From Chryseobacterium sediminis (GTDB lineage: Bacteria; Bacteroidota; Bacteroidia; Flavobacteriales; Weeksellaceae), in contig NZ_VUNZ01000001.1 in the NCBI RefSeq assembly GCF_008386505.1, positions 1,543,937 through 1,607,936 of the forward strand: DNA of 64,000 nt. The letters are read 5' to 3'. A program made the position numbers and the translations under genes. The notes under the pieces were generated by a model that saw only the letters and a program-made list of their open reading frames with translations, searched no databases and was not told the DNA's origin. Of this stretch, positions 54,147 to 62,584 are shown one piece after another. Each line of letters starts with the position of its first letter. Position 1 is the first letter of the stretch.

Positions 54147-54893
54147 TTAAATAACAACAATCAATTCTTTATCATACCCATTGTACTTTTCATCAATGTA
54201 ACCGTGAGGATTACAGATGATTTCTGTCTCTTCAATTTTGTATCTGCATGGAGTATGAATATGCCCGTGAATCCAATATAATGGTTTATGTTCTGAGATT
54301 AAGTATTCCAGATCGGAGGCATAAGCAGACGTTACCGGATCTTCCTTGTAGTGTTCAGGAACAGATTTTATACTGGGTGCGTGATGGGTAACGACTATAT
54401 TTTTAAGACCTTTTGAAGCTTCAAGACTTTCTTTTAACCATTCTTTTGAAAACTGATGGATTTTGAAGGTATCCAATGTTCTCATTTTGGAATAGGAAGG
54501 ATCTCTTCTGATCATTTTATAGTCATTCATTTTAGACTGGCAAAGCATTCCGTACTGAACCGGATTCCCAAAGATGGAAAAATCCGTCCATAAAGTAGCA
54601 CCATGAAAACGAATACCTTCAATATCTATAAATGAGTTTTCCAGGACAAATACATTGGAATCCAATGCTGCTTCTTTAATCTTATTAAGGGTTTTAGGGT
54701 AGGAACCTTTATAATATTCATGATTACCCAAAACATAAATTACAGGTTTATCGGGAATGGTATTTTTAATCCATTCAATGCCTTTGGTTCCTAAATTGAC
54801 ATCACCTGCCAAAACAACAATATCAGAATGATCAAAACATAATTCCGTACTCCCAAATTCCCGGTGAAGATCACTGATGATCTGTATTTTCAT
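54147..54893 (-). CDS. Calcineurin-like metallophosphoesterase
   Basis: The protein has 248 residues from the ATG giving MKIQIISDLHREFGS. The longer frame start at 54956 is upstream of the TACCTTTG promoter box. All five metal motifs are present: SDLH, VVLAGDVNLG, LGNHEYY, VVTHHAPS and WIHGHIHTP. The substrate (nucleotide, phosphodiester or protein) is unknown, as for most members. Cytosolic, single gene. Confidence 0.92.
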   Translation of the reverse strand: MKIQIISDLHREFGSTELCFDHSDIVVLAGDVNLGTKGIEWIKNTIPDKPVIYVLGNHEYYKGSYPKTLNKIKEAALDSNVFVLENSFIDIEGIRFHGATLWTDFSIFGNPVQYGMLCQSKMNDYKMIRRDPSYSKMRTLDTFKIHQFSKEWLKESLEASKGLKNIVVTHHAPSIKSVPEHYKEDPVTSAYASDLEYLISEHKPLYWIHGHIHTPCRYKIEETEIICNPHGYIDEKYNGYDKELIVVI

Positions 54894-54910
54894 GATGTAT
54901 AGTAAAAGAA

Positions 54911-54918
54911 CAAAGGTA
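54911..54918 (-). promoter_or_regulatory. -7 box of the metallophosphoesterase gene
   Basis: TACCTTTG on the minus strand, 17 bp before the ATG at 54893, decides the start. Confidence 0.55.
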
Positions 54919-54938
54919 ACGAAGTGAAGCGGAAAGAC

Positions 54939-54970
54939 AAAAAAAAGAACCGACACCTAAGCACCGATTC
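54939..54970 (-). terminator. Possible terminator of the MFS gene
   Basis: On the minus strand GAATCG ... CGGTTC is followed by eight T bases. The stem is short and contains a G-T pair, but the T-run is strong. Confidence 0.5.
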
Positions 54971-55005
54971 TTCCTCATATAGTTTGTGTATTTTTAGGCC
55001 GCCTG

Positions 55006-56394
55006 CTATGAAACGGCTACTTTTGCCTGCTTCACTTTTAAGCTTTTCAATATAAAATAAAACAACATTCCGAGTGCTAAAAGAGCATAACTGATTAAGA
55101 CAATCAGGTTCAGACTTCCTACTGAAAACTCTGAAGGAAAGATCTGGCTCATTAAAGTCATGAATGACAATCCAATCCCTGCACCCAAAAAGTAACTTGT
55201 AGAACTCAAACTTGATGCCAATCCATAATTTGAAGGTTCAACATCCTGAATTCCCATTACTGAAAGCGCCGTAAAACAAAACGTCATTCCTACTCCCGAA
55301 ATACACGCCGCCCCCAATAAAACTACGGCTAGCGGATGTCCGGTATAAACGGAGATCAGCAATAACAATCCTCCCATCAGCATAAACAACCATCCTAAAA
55401 CCCCCATTTGAGATGAATTCAGACGTTTTGAGACATGAGGAAGAATAAATTTAGCAGTCAAAGCAGATATGATACTGAATGGAACCAGCATTAATCCTGC
55501 TGAAGCAGCGCTATAGCCCATATCTTTCTGAAGCATTAATGAAATCAGGAATAAAAATCCGATAAAAAATGCACCCAGCGTAAAGAATACGGCATTGGAA
55601 ATTACTAAAGATTTGTGTTTGAATAATTTTAAATCAACCAAAGGTTCAGCTACAGATTTCAATCGGTAATACACCATAACAAGCAGCGATACTGCCAAAA
55701 TCAAAGAGCCAATGACCATAAAAGGCTGTTCTTTAACATAAACTAATTCATGAGTACCGTAAGTAAGACTTAAAAGCCCAAGCACCATTAATATTCCGGA
55801 AATCATATCTGTTTTCTGCGCTGTTTCATTTTTCTCATCTGCTGGCAGATAGTAGTAAGACAGCACAAGTGTTATCAGAAGAATAGGTACATTAATCAGG
55901 AAAACCCAGTGCCAGCTCAGGTATGTACTGATAATTCCTCCAACCGAAAGACCACTTCCTGAACCGATAGCAGCAAATGAACTGAAAATTCCGATCGCAC
56001 GGTTTCTCTCCTGCTCTCCTCTGAATGTATTGGTCACAATCGATAATGCTGAAGGCATCACCAACGCAGCTCCCAATCCCTGTAAAGCACGGAAAACAGC
56101 CAGTACTTCAAAGTTTTGAGACAATCCTGCGCCTAATGAAGTCAGCATAAAAACCAGCGCTCCAAGCAAGAACATTTTCTTTCTTCCGATCTGATCTGAA
56201 AGCTTTCCGCCAATAATCAGAAATCCTCCAAAGAACAACACATACAGCGTTTGCAGCCATTGAACAGTCTCTGCTCCGATCTGAAACTGCTGTTGAATAG
56301 AAGGAATTGTTAAATTAATAATGGCAATATCCAAAGCCTCCACAAATGTCCCCACCGATGCTAAAATTAATATTACATTCTTCCTTGTATCCAT
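55006..56394 (-). CDS. MFS drug transporter, DHA2 (EmrB/QacA) family
   Basis: This 462-residue protein has about 14 hydrophobic helices. Motifs include ALDIAIINLTIPSIQQQF in helix 1, GKLSDQIGRKKMFLLGALVFM as the cytosolic loop motif A, FRALQGLGAALVMPSALSIV as motif B, and SGLSVGGIISTYLSWHWVFLINVPI as motif C, the antiporter signature. It exports hydrophobic drugs in exchange for protons. It is divergent from an Lrp/AsnC gene that may regulate it. Confidence 0.92.
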   Translation of the reverse strand: MDTRKNVILILASVGTFVEALDIAIINLTIPSIQQQFQIGAETVQWLQTLYVLFFGGFLIIGGKLSDQIGRKKMFLLGALVFMLTSLGAGLSQNFEVLAVFRALQGLGAALVMPSALSIVTNTFRGEQERNRAIGIFSSFAAIGSGSGLSVGGIISTYLSWHWVFLINVPILLITLVLSYYYLPADEKNETAQKTDMISGILMVLGLLSLTYGTHELVYVKEQPFMVIGSLILAVSLLVMVYYRLKSVAEPLVDLKLFKHKSLVISNAVFFTLGAFFIGFLFLISLMLQKDMGYSAASAGLMLVPFSIISALTAKFILPHVSKRLNSSQMGVLGWLFMLMGGLLLLISVYTGHPLAVVLLGAACISGVGMTFCFTALSVMGIQDVEPSNYGLASSLSSTSYFLGAGIGLSFMTLMSQIFPSEFSVGSLNLIVLISYALLALGMLFYFILKSLKVKQAKVAVS

Positions 56395-56450
56395 ATATTC
56401 AAATTTCCTGCAAAATTAAAATTTACAGAACGTATTTAAAAATTTAACCT

Positions 56451-56458
56451 TAAATTTG
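56451..56458 (+). promoter_or_regulatory. -7 box of the Lrp/AsnC gene
   Basis: TAAATTTG lies 81 bp before the ATG. It sits inside the imperfect inverted repeat TTTAAC...GTTAAA (about 56443-56471), which may be an autoregulatory site. Confidence 0.45.
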
Positions 56459-56539
56459 GAACAATGTTAAAATTAAAATCACAAAAAAAAGAACAAAACT
56501 CCTGATACACCAAACAACAATCCATAAAAACAGAACAAA

Positions 56540-57010
56540 ATGGCAACTGAAAATTATATCCCCGACGAAAAAGACTTATCAATCCTGCGCCTTCTTCAGA
56601 AAGACGCCAAGATGAGTGTCCGTGACATTTCAGCAAGAATCAATCTAAGTCCCACACCCACCCATGAACGTATCAAACGTATGGAAAAACAGGGAATTAT
56701 TAAAGAATACACAGCTGTTGTAGACCGTAAAAAAGTCAACAAGGGAATGATGGTGATCTGCATGATCGCACTGAGTGTTCACAATAAAAAAACAGCAGGA
56801 AAATTTATTGAGGAAGTCGGGAGACTGAAGGAAGTTGTGGAGTTTTATAATATCAGCGGAGATTTTGATTTTATGCTGAAGATCCTGGCTCCCAATATGG
56901 ATGAATTCCATGAGTTTTTTGTAAATAAATTATCAGAAATTGAGGGAATCGGTCAGACCAAAAGTATTTTTGTGATGAACAGCATTAAAGAAAGTGCCCA
57001 GATTGTTTAA
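56540..57010 (+). CDS. Lrp/AsnC-family transcriptional regulator
   Basis: This 156-residue protein has an N-terminal helix-turn-helix (DLSILRLLQKDAKMSVRDISARINLSPTPTHERIKRMEKQGIIKEYTAVVD) and a C-terminal RAM ligand-binding domain (GRLKEVVEFYNISGDFDFMLKILAPNMDEFHEFFVNKLSEIEGIGQTKSIFVM). The G-D-F-D segment is typical of amino-acid-sensing members. Divergent from the MFS transporter gene, it may control that gene and itself. Confidence 0.93.
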   Translation: MATENYIPDEKDLSILRLLQKDAKMSVRDISARINLSPTPTHERIKRMEKQGIIKEYTAVVDRKKVNKGMMVICMIALSVHNKKTAGKFIEEVGRLKEVVEFYNISGDFDFMLKILAPNMDEFHEFFVNKLSEIEGIGQTKSIFVMNSIKESAQIV

Positions 57011-57021
57011 ATCAAAATAAA

Positions 57022-57058
57022 AAACAGCCATATAAAACATATGGCTGCTATTTTATTG
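57022..57058. terminator. Bidirectional terminator
   Basis: CAGCCATAT-aaaac-ATATGGCTG is followed by CTATTTTATT, with A-run on the left side. It separates the convergent Lrp and secreted-protein genes. Confidence 0.85.
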
Positions 57059-57090
57059 TTAACCAGAACATTCCGATTAATTCCTCATCA

Positions 57091-57606
57091 TTATTTCCAG
57101 TAATTCCAGACTGATCCATCAAATATTGCCAGTGTTTTACTGGTTGTATCATAACAGATCATACCCGGATAAGGATTCTTTACGCTAAGATGCGGTGTTG
57201 CTATTTTTGGAAGAATCATTGCTTTATCCTGAGATTCAAGGACCAGCACTCCATCAGCTGCACTTACTCCTTCTCCCATAATAACTCCTTTCCCTGATTC
57301 TGCTGAATTATTGACAATAACCGCACTTGAATTACCGGCATCTGACAATGATTTCCAGGTGTCATTTTCATAGACTTTTACTTTATTATCTGTGATATCA
57401 AAGATTAATGTTCCATTCACCAAATTTCCGGTTGGAAATCCGGATGTTGCAGGAAGAATCAAACCTTTTGTATTTCCGGAAACGTTATCAAAATCCAATA
57501 CGGTACTTTTTCCATCCACCGTCTGTTTTCCAATAGCTACCTGAGCGTAAAATGAATTAAAAACAATCAGGGCAACGGCTATACTTATATTTCTTATATT
57601 TTTCAT
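57091..57606 (-). CDS. Secreted protein with two GLxxYDxxxxxxKxYxGxxW modules
   Basis: The protein has 171 residues from the ATG giving signal peptide MKNIRNISIAVALIVFNSFYAQ. A longer start overlaps the upstream gene. Two related modules follow: TKGLILPATSGFP...GTLIFDITDNKVKVYENDTWKSL and KAMILPKIATPHL...GMICYDTTSKTLAIFDGSVWNYW. This module is frequent in flavobacterial surface proteins. Function unknown. It is co-directional with a larger protein carrying the same C-terminal module 16 bp upstream. Confidence 0.7.
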   Translation of the reverse strand: MKNIRNISIAVALIVFNSFYAQVAIGKQTVDGKSTVLDFDNVSGNTKGLILPATSGFPTGNLVNGTLIFDITDNKVKVYENDTWKSLSDAGNSSAVIVNNSAESGKGVIMGEGVSAADGVLVLESQDKAMILPKIATPHLSVKNPYPGMICYDTTSKTLAIFDGSVWNYWK

Positions 57607-57622
57607 ACTCTTATTGGTTAAA

Positions 57623-58675
57623 TTAATCATTACAGCTTTTTTGTACACATTTCCATTCTGTACCGTTATAAAGCTTTACACATTTGTCCTGAATATCATA
57701 TAGAAGCATTCCTTCTTTCGGATCGGCAATGGCATCACCAGGTTGCGGTGTCTGGCTTACATGCTGAACTCTCGTCATAACAAAACCTTTATTTTTTGAT
57801 TCCATTGCTAAGAATCCATTAGGTATATTTTCCGGCCAAGAATCGCTTTTCTGCTGTATGGTAATTCCAAATTTGGTAAAGCCATCGGGTGTTCCTGAAG
57901 CTCCTGGTTTTGTACAAAACCCATCAATTTCATCAATAATAACAGGAGCATTACCACAGCTTGATTTATCTTCGGACAACCCTTCAGGCCACAGCCCCGG
58001 GCACATGGCTTTCGTTGCATTAGGACCACAGAAGCTTGAATTCCCCATCCCTAATCCTGTGACAGATCCCATGGCAATTGTTACAATCTGACTATCATCA
58101 CTAATAATAGAAGCTCCTCCACCTCCACTTACGTCTGCTTTTGCAATACAGTATGCTTTTCCGGTAGGAATTCCGACATATTCCACTGAAGGATAAGTGG
58201 TCGATTGCTGGGTAAATGTTCCACATATTTCTACAACACTATTGGTTCCCATTTCAATAACTGAAGTTGTACCAGGATAAAAGCCACCAAAAGTTGGATC
58301 TTCCTGAACTACCGATCCAACAAGGGATAAGAAGGATTTGGTTCCTAATTTAATTTTTGAATTTTTCTGAGATCCGAAAGTTCCTACTTTCACGGTCCCT
58401 GTAGACTGAACACTGGCACCATCACCGATTTCCAGAACACCATCCACCTGAATACTATTAGACTGAAGCTGTCCGGATTGAATAATAAGTGTTGCCCCAT
58501 TCGGGATACTAATATTTGTACTTACACTAAGGCTGCCGTTAAGACAATAAGTATTACCACTTGTCATCGCCTGCCCTGTATAAGGAATACACTGACCATA
58601 GACTACAACGCTAAAAATAAGCATTAATAAAAAAATGACTTTTTTATTAATCTTTAAAAAAAATAATTTATCCAT
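57623..58675 (-). CDS. Secreted protein with beta-helix-like middle and shared C-terminal module
   Basis: This 350-residue protein has a signal peptide (KVIFLLMLIFSVVVYGQ after a short basic start). Residues 35-150 show short repeated strands with G/N turns (GNTYCLNGSLSVSTNISIPNGATLIIQSGQLQSNSIQVDGVLEIGDGASV) as in right-handed beta-helices. A Cys-rich part (about 210-255) and a C-terminal module (GFLAMESKNKGFVMTRV...GMLLYDIQDKCVKLYNGTEWKC) follow. The module matches the downstream small protein, so the two probably form one unit. Unknown function. Confidence 0.7.
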   Translation of the reverse strand: MDKLFFLKINKKVIFLLMLIFSVVVYGQCIPYTGQAMTSGNTYCLNGSLSVSTNISIPNGATLIIQSGQLQSNSIQVDGVLEIGDGASVQSTGTVKVGTFGSQKNSKIKLGTKSFLSLVGSVVQEDPTFGGFYPGTTSVIEMGTNSVVEICGTFTQQSTTYPSVEYVGIPTGKAYCIAKADVSGGGGASIISDDSQIVTIAMGSVTGLGMGNSSFCGPNATKAMCPGLWPEGLSEDKSSCGNAPVIIDEIDGFCTKPGASGTPDGFTKFGITIQQKSDSWPENIPNGFLAMESKNKGFVMTRVQHVSQTPQPGDAIADPKEGMLLYDIQDKCVKLYNGTEWKCVQKSCND

Positions 58676-59127
58676 GTATATTTATAATATTTTAACAGAT
58701 TATTACCGTTTAATTGAAAAATATTTAAATTTTCAACATCATTGCCGGACTAAGAAACAATTAACATACCAAACAGGTGTTTAATTTTTTATAATCTTAA
58801 AATACTTTATCAGCATTTGTATTTAATCATCCTACTAAAATATTTATAAAACACTATATTACAGTAAATTACAACACAAAAAACCACTATCAACCAAAAG
58901 ATTACTTTTTATTATTTGAAAGTTTAAATCTTCTTTTTCATACCCAATCAGATTATGGTTTAATAAAAAAATGTTACGCTTTCATATACAACATCCTTAT
59001 TTACAATCACTAAATAGTTAAAATCATGATAAATTTTATCACAATAGCCTCTTACCTGATTTTCATCTGAATACAACAATAGATAATCTGAATAACAGAC
59101 CTCAGCAAAAATTCATATTAAAAATCG
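58676..59127. other. Gene-free AT-rich stretch upstream of mnmE
   Basis: About 450 bp with no credible open frame, tRNA or hairpin. Only the mnmE -7 box was found at the right end. Confidence 0.55.
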
Positions 59128-59135
59128 TAAATTTG
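59128..59135 (+). promoter_or_regulatory. mnmE -7 box adjacent to the start codon
   Basis: TAAATTTG ends four bases before the ATG at 59140, which implies a leaderless or almost leaderless mRNA. Confidence 0.55.
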
Positions 59136-59139
59136 CAGC

Positions 59140-60525
59140 ATGAATAATGATACGATATGCGCACTGGCTACTGCCAATGGAATAGGTGCTTTAGGCATCA
59201 TCCGGGTTTCAGGAAATGAAGCTTTATCTGTAGTTCAGAAAAGTTTTCCGGCAAAAAAACTGGAAAAACAGAAATCCCATACCATTCATTATGGTTATTT
59301 TATGGATGAAACGGAAGCAATTGATGAGGTAATGCTTTCTCTATTTCTTGCGCCGAAAAGTTTCACCACTGAAAATTCTGTGGAGATTGCTTTTCACGGC
59401 TCCCCGCATATCGGAAAACGTATTCTTGAAACTCTGATCAAAAACGGAGCGAGAATGGCCAAAGCAGGAGAATTTACACTCCGTGCCTTTATCAACGGAA
59501 GAATTGACCTTTCTCAGGCAGAAGCTATTGCTGATGTAATTGCCTCTGACAACGAAGCATCCAGAAAAGTAGCTATCAATCAGTTAAAAGGAGGAATCAC
59601 CAACGAAATCTCTCTATTAAGAACAGATCTTCTGAATTTTGTTTCCCTGATTGAACTAGAGCTGGATTTCGCTGAAGAAGATGTAGAATTTGCAGACCGA
59701 ACAGCTCTGAACGGATTATTGGATAAAATTGAATTAAAACTAAATTCTCTTATTGAAAGCTTCCAATACGGAAATGCCATTAAAAACGGAACTGCCGTTG
59801 CCATCATCGGAAAACCAAATGCCGGAAAGTCCACACTATTGAACTCTCTTTTGAAGGAAGAAAGGGCAATTGTAAGTAATATTGCCGGAACTACCAGAGA
59901 TACCATTGAGGAAATTCTTCATATTAAAGGCCACGCCTTCCGACTGATTGATACTGCAGGACTTCGCGAGACTATGGATGAAATTGAAGCTATCGGGGTT
60001 AAAAAAGCAAAGGAAAAGGTTGAAAATGCTAATATCCTTGTTTATCTGGCGGATGCAGCTACAGAAGATTTTTCAGAGGATATTGAAATGATTCAGTCTC
60101 TGTTGAGAGAAGATCTGAAACTGATCATCTGCGCAACAAAAATTGATGAAGTAATTCCTACCAAATACGAAACGGTAGAAAACATCTTCAGGAATGCCAT
60201 CACCCACGAGTTTGATTTCATTAAAATATCAGCCGTTGAAAATCAAAATATTCAGGATTTAAAAAATGAACTTTCATCCTATGTTGAGCATTTAAAATCC
60301 GAAGAAAACAATGTCGTGATTACCAATCAACGTCATTTTGAAGCACTACGAAAGTCACTGGATGCTGTTCATAAAGTAAAGGAAGCTATTTCTTTCCAAA
60401 TTTCTACAGAATTACTTGCTTACGAGCTTAGAAATGCGCTGGAACATCTTGGAGAAATTTCCGGAGAGGTTACGAATGATGAAGTGCTGGGAAATATTTT
60501 TTCTAAGTTTTGTATCGGAAAGTAG
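59140..60525 (+). CDS. mnmE: tRNA uridine-34 5-carboxymethylaminomethyl synthesis GTPase
   Basis: This 461-residue protein has an N-terminal folate-binding domain (ICALATANGIGALGIIRVSG, AKAGEFTLRAFINGRIDLSQAEAIADVI), helical domain, G domain with P-loop IIGKPNAGKSTLLN, IAGTTRDTIEE, LIDTAGLRE and CATKIDE, and the invariant C-terminal FCIGK with the catalytic Cys. With MnmG it modifies U34 of several tRNAs. The C-terminus is intact. An integrase-bearing element starts right after the terminator, and mnmE 3' ends are known insertion sites in other bacteria. Confidence 0.97.
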   Translation: MNNDTICALATANGIGALGIIRVSGNEALSVVQKSFPAKKLEKQKSHTIHYGYFMDETEAIDEVMLSLFLAPKSFTTENSVEIAFHGSPHIGKRILETLIKNGARMAKAGEFTLRAFINGRIDLSQAEAIADVIASDNEASRKVAINQLKGGITNEISLLRTDLLNFVSLIELELDFAEEDVEFADRTALNGLLDKIELKLNSLIESFQYGNAIKNGTAVAIIGKPNAGKSTLLNSLLKEERAIVSNIAGTTRDTIEEILHIKGHAFRLIDTAGLRETMDEIEAIGVKKAKEKVENANILVYLADAATEDFSEDIEMIQSLLREDLKLIICATKIDEVIPTKYETVENIFRNAITHEFDFIKISAVENQNIQDLKNELSSYVEHLKSEENNVVITNQRHFEALRKSLDAVHKVKEAISFQISTELLAYELRNALEHLGEISGEVTNDEVLGNIFSKFCIGK

Positions 60526-60567
60526 GCTATGTTTTAGATTGTATATAGATTACAATTACAATAATAC

Positions 60568-60612
60568 GAAAAACCCTTTAAATGTAATATTTAAGGGGTT
60601 TTTTATTTATTT
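60568..60612 (+). terminator. mnmE terminator
   Basis: AACCCTTTAAAT-gtaat-ATTTAAGGGGTT (one G-T pair) is followed by TTTTATTT. Confidence 0.8.
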
Positions 60613-60660
60613 TCTATTTTATTTCAAAATTTAATATTGCATAATATATACATTCTATTT

Positions 60661-60772
60661 GTTTCTATTCCGTTTCTATGAATTTGATTTGGAATAAAAT
60701 TTGTAATTTCATCGTTAAAAAATGTTACATTTTGAAACAATGAGAAACATGGGGAAACAATGTGAAACATTT
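60661..60772. repeat. GAAACA direct repeats and opposed GTTTC repeats at the element boundary
   Basis: GAAAC occurs at 60734, 60744, 60754 and 60764, an exact 10-bp period (GAAACAatga, GAAACAtggg, GAAACAatgt, GAAACAtttt). GTTTC occurs at 60661 and 60672 in the opposite orientation. Such facing repeat groups resemble arm-type recombinase or excisionase binding sites around an att core. Confidence 0.75.
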
Positions 60773-60792
60773 TTAGGGAGAATTTAGACATT

Positions 60793-61341
60793 ATGGAAGT
60801 CAATAAAATTTGTCAATTCTGCGGAAATAGATTTGTAGCTAAAAAGACTACAACAAAATGCTGTTCCGATGACTGTGCTAAGAAATTCTACAAAAAGAGA
60901 AAGCGTGATGAAAAGATTCAAGAAAGTGATAAGGATTTGGAAGTTCAAATTAAAGGTTATGATATTGAAGAAATTCAAAAGAAAGATTACTTATCAATCA
61001 AAGAAGTTATGCTTTTACTCAATATTAGTAGAACATCAATTTACCGAATGTTAAAAGATGGCAGATTAAGCAAATTAGAAGGCTTTAAATCGGTTAGAAT
61101 TAGAAAGATTGACTTAGATATACTCTTTAGGCAAAAAGTCGAAAATAACGAAGAAAAACAATATAATTTACCATATTTCTGTGATGATAATTATTATACT
61201 ATTAATGAAGTTTTAGATGCATTTAATGTAAGTTCTGGTTCATTTTATCATTTATGCAAAAAACATAATATTCCGAAAATTCCCAAAGGTAAAAATGTGT
61301 ATGTTCCCAAAAACCTAGTAAATACAATCTTCAATGAGTAA
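60793..61341 (+). CDS. Zinc-finger and double-HTH DNA-binding protein (excisionase-like)
   Basis: This 182-residue protein has an N-terminal zinc-ribbon-like module (C7-QF-C10 ... C23/C24 ... C28) followed by a Lys/Arg/Glu-rich linker and two MerR/excisionase-type helix-turn-helix units: YLSIKEVMLLLNISRTSIYRMLKDGRL near 66-92 and YYTINEVLDAFNVSSGSFYHLCKKHNIPKIP near 133-163. It overlaps the recombinase gene by eight bp, so it is probably the directionality factor or repressor. The GAAACA repeats lie just upstream and are likely targets (inference). Base composition is more AT-rich than the flanking chromosome. Confidence 0.8.
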   Translation: MEVNKICQFCGNRFVAKKTTTKCCSDDCAKKFYKKRKRDEKIQESDKDLEVQIKGYDIEEIQKKDYLSIKEVMLLLNISRTSIYRMLKDGRLSKLEGFKSVRIRKIDLDILFRQKVENNEEKQYNLPYFCDDNYYTINEVLDAFNVSSGSFYHLCKKHNIPKIPKGKNVYVPKNLVNTIFNE

Positions 61342-62584
61342 AAAAATAACCGTTCTAAAAAAACTTGTAAAAGGAAATAAGAGTAATTTGTCTTTAAACT
61401 TCTATCCACCTGTTTTCAATAGAAAGACAGGCAAATATACACGTTACGAGAAGACCAGTTACTTTTTGTATAATGACTTCCAAAGCGAGACTGTATATTA
61501 CAACGATTCAAAAGGCAAAAAACAATCTAAAGTTGAAATTATTACAGATAAAACGGGTAGCCCTAAAAAATTAACTCTTACTCCGGCGCAAAAGCACCAC
61601 AATAAAGAAATACTTGAAGCTATTGAATTACTTAGAGCCAAAAGATTCAGGGAAATTACGAAGCCTGATATTTATACAGAAACGGAGCTGAAAACATTAG
61701 AATTAGCTGAAAATAAAAAGAAAATATTTACAGAATACTTTAAAGAGAAAGCGGAAAACGCAACTAATTCAGTTGGCGCTTGGAAAGCTTGTTACGGGTA
61801 TTTTGTCAAATATTATAATAATGTCCTTTTCAGTGATATTAATAAAACTTTAATCGAAGATTTCAAAAATAGATTACTTGACTCATATCAACTAAAAAGT
61901 ACCAAACATAAACTAAGAAGAAACTCAGCGGCAAGTTATTTTATTCGATTTATACAGGTGTTAGAAATGGCTTATGAAGATAATTATCTATCACAAAGTT
62001 TTAAGGGACGTATTGGCTGGATTGAAGAAGAGGAAGTCATGAAGAATTTTCTTACAATTGATGAGTGTAGAACTCTATTCACAACAGAATTTTCTGATGA
62101 AACATTAAGGAGATATTGCATGTTTGCATTTTTAACAGGTCTTCGTTATAGTGATATTAATAATTTGACATGGGAAGATGTTGTTATAAGGGATGGTGTA
62201 AGCTATATATATTTCAGAATGCAAAAAACCTCAGCATTTCAATACCATCCTATTTCAGAAGAAGCTGTAAATTTAATGGGAGATAGAACAAAAAAATCAG
62301 ATTTTGTTTTTGATAGAATTGCATATCATTCACTCAATGATAATTTGAGGAAATGGCTGTTGAAGGCAGAAATTGATAAGAAAGTAACTTTTCATAATTT
62401 CCGAACATCCTATGCTGTTACACAACTAGAAGCCGGAGCAGATATATATCTTATTTCAAAAATGCTTGGTCATAAAAATGTAACTACAACCGAAATTTAT
62501 GCTAAAATAGTGGATAAAAGAAAAGTAAGTACAATTAATAATATAATATTGGAATATGATAGAATTTTTACCTGTTATAGATAA
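61334..62584 (+). CDS. Tyrosine site-specific recombinase (integrase)
   Basis: This 416-residue protein has an N-terminal SAM-like core-binding domain (about 125-225) and a C-terminal catalytic domain with the complete set Arg271 (LTGLRYSDI), His354 and Arg357 (FHNFRTSYA), His380 (MLGHKNV) and Tyr389 (TEIYAK). It catalyses integration and excision of the element. The arm-binding N-terminus contains KTGKYTRYEKTSYFLY-type sequence of Bacteroidota integrases. It overlaps both neighbours, forming one translation unit. Confidence 0.95.
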   Translation: MSKKITVLKKLVKGNKSNLSLNFYPPVFNRKTGKYTRYEKTSYFLYNDFQSETVYYNDSKGKKQSKVEIITDKTGSPKKLTLTPAQKHHNKEILEAIELLRAKRFREITKPDIYTETELKTLELAENKKKIFTEYFKEKAENATNSVGAWKACYGYFVKYYNNVLFSDINKTLIEDFKNRLLDSYQLKSTKHKLRRNSAASYFIRFIQVLEMAYEDNYLSQSFKGRIGWIEEEEVMKNFLTIDECRTLFTTEFSDETLRRYCMFAFLTGLRYSDINNLTWEDVVIRDGVSYIYFRMQKTSAFQYHPISEEAVNLMGDRTKKSDFVFDRIAYHSLNDNLRKWLLKAEIDKKVTFHNFRTSYAVTQLEAGADIYLISKMLGHKNVTTTEIYAKIVDKRKVSTINNIILEYDRIFTCYR

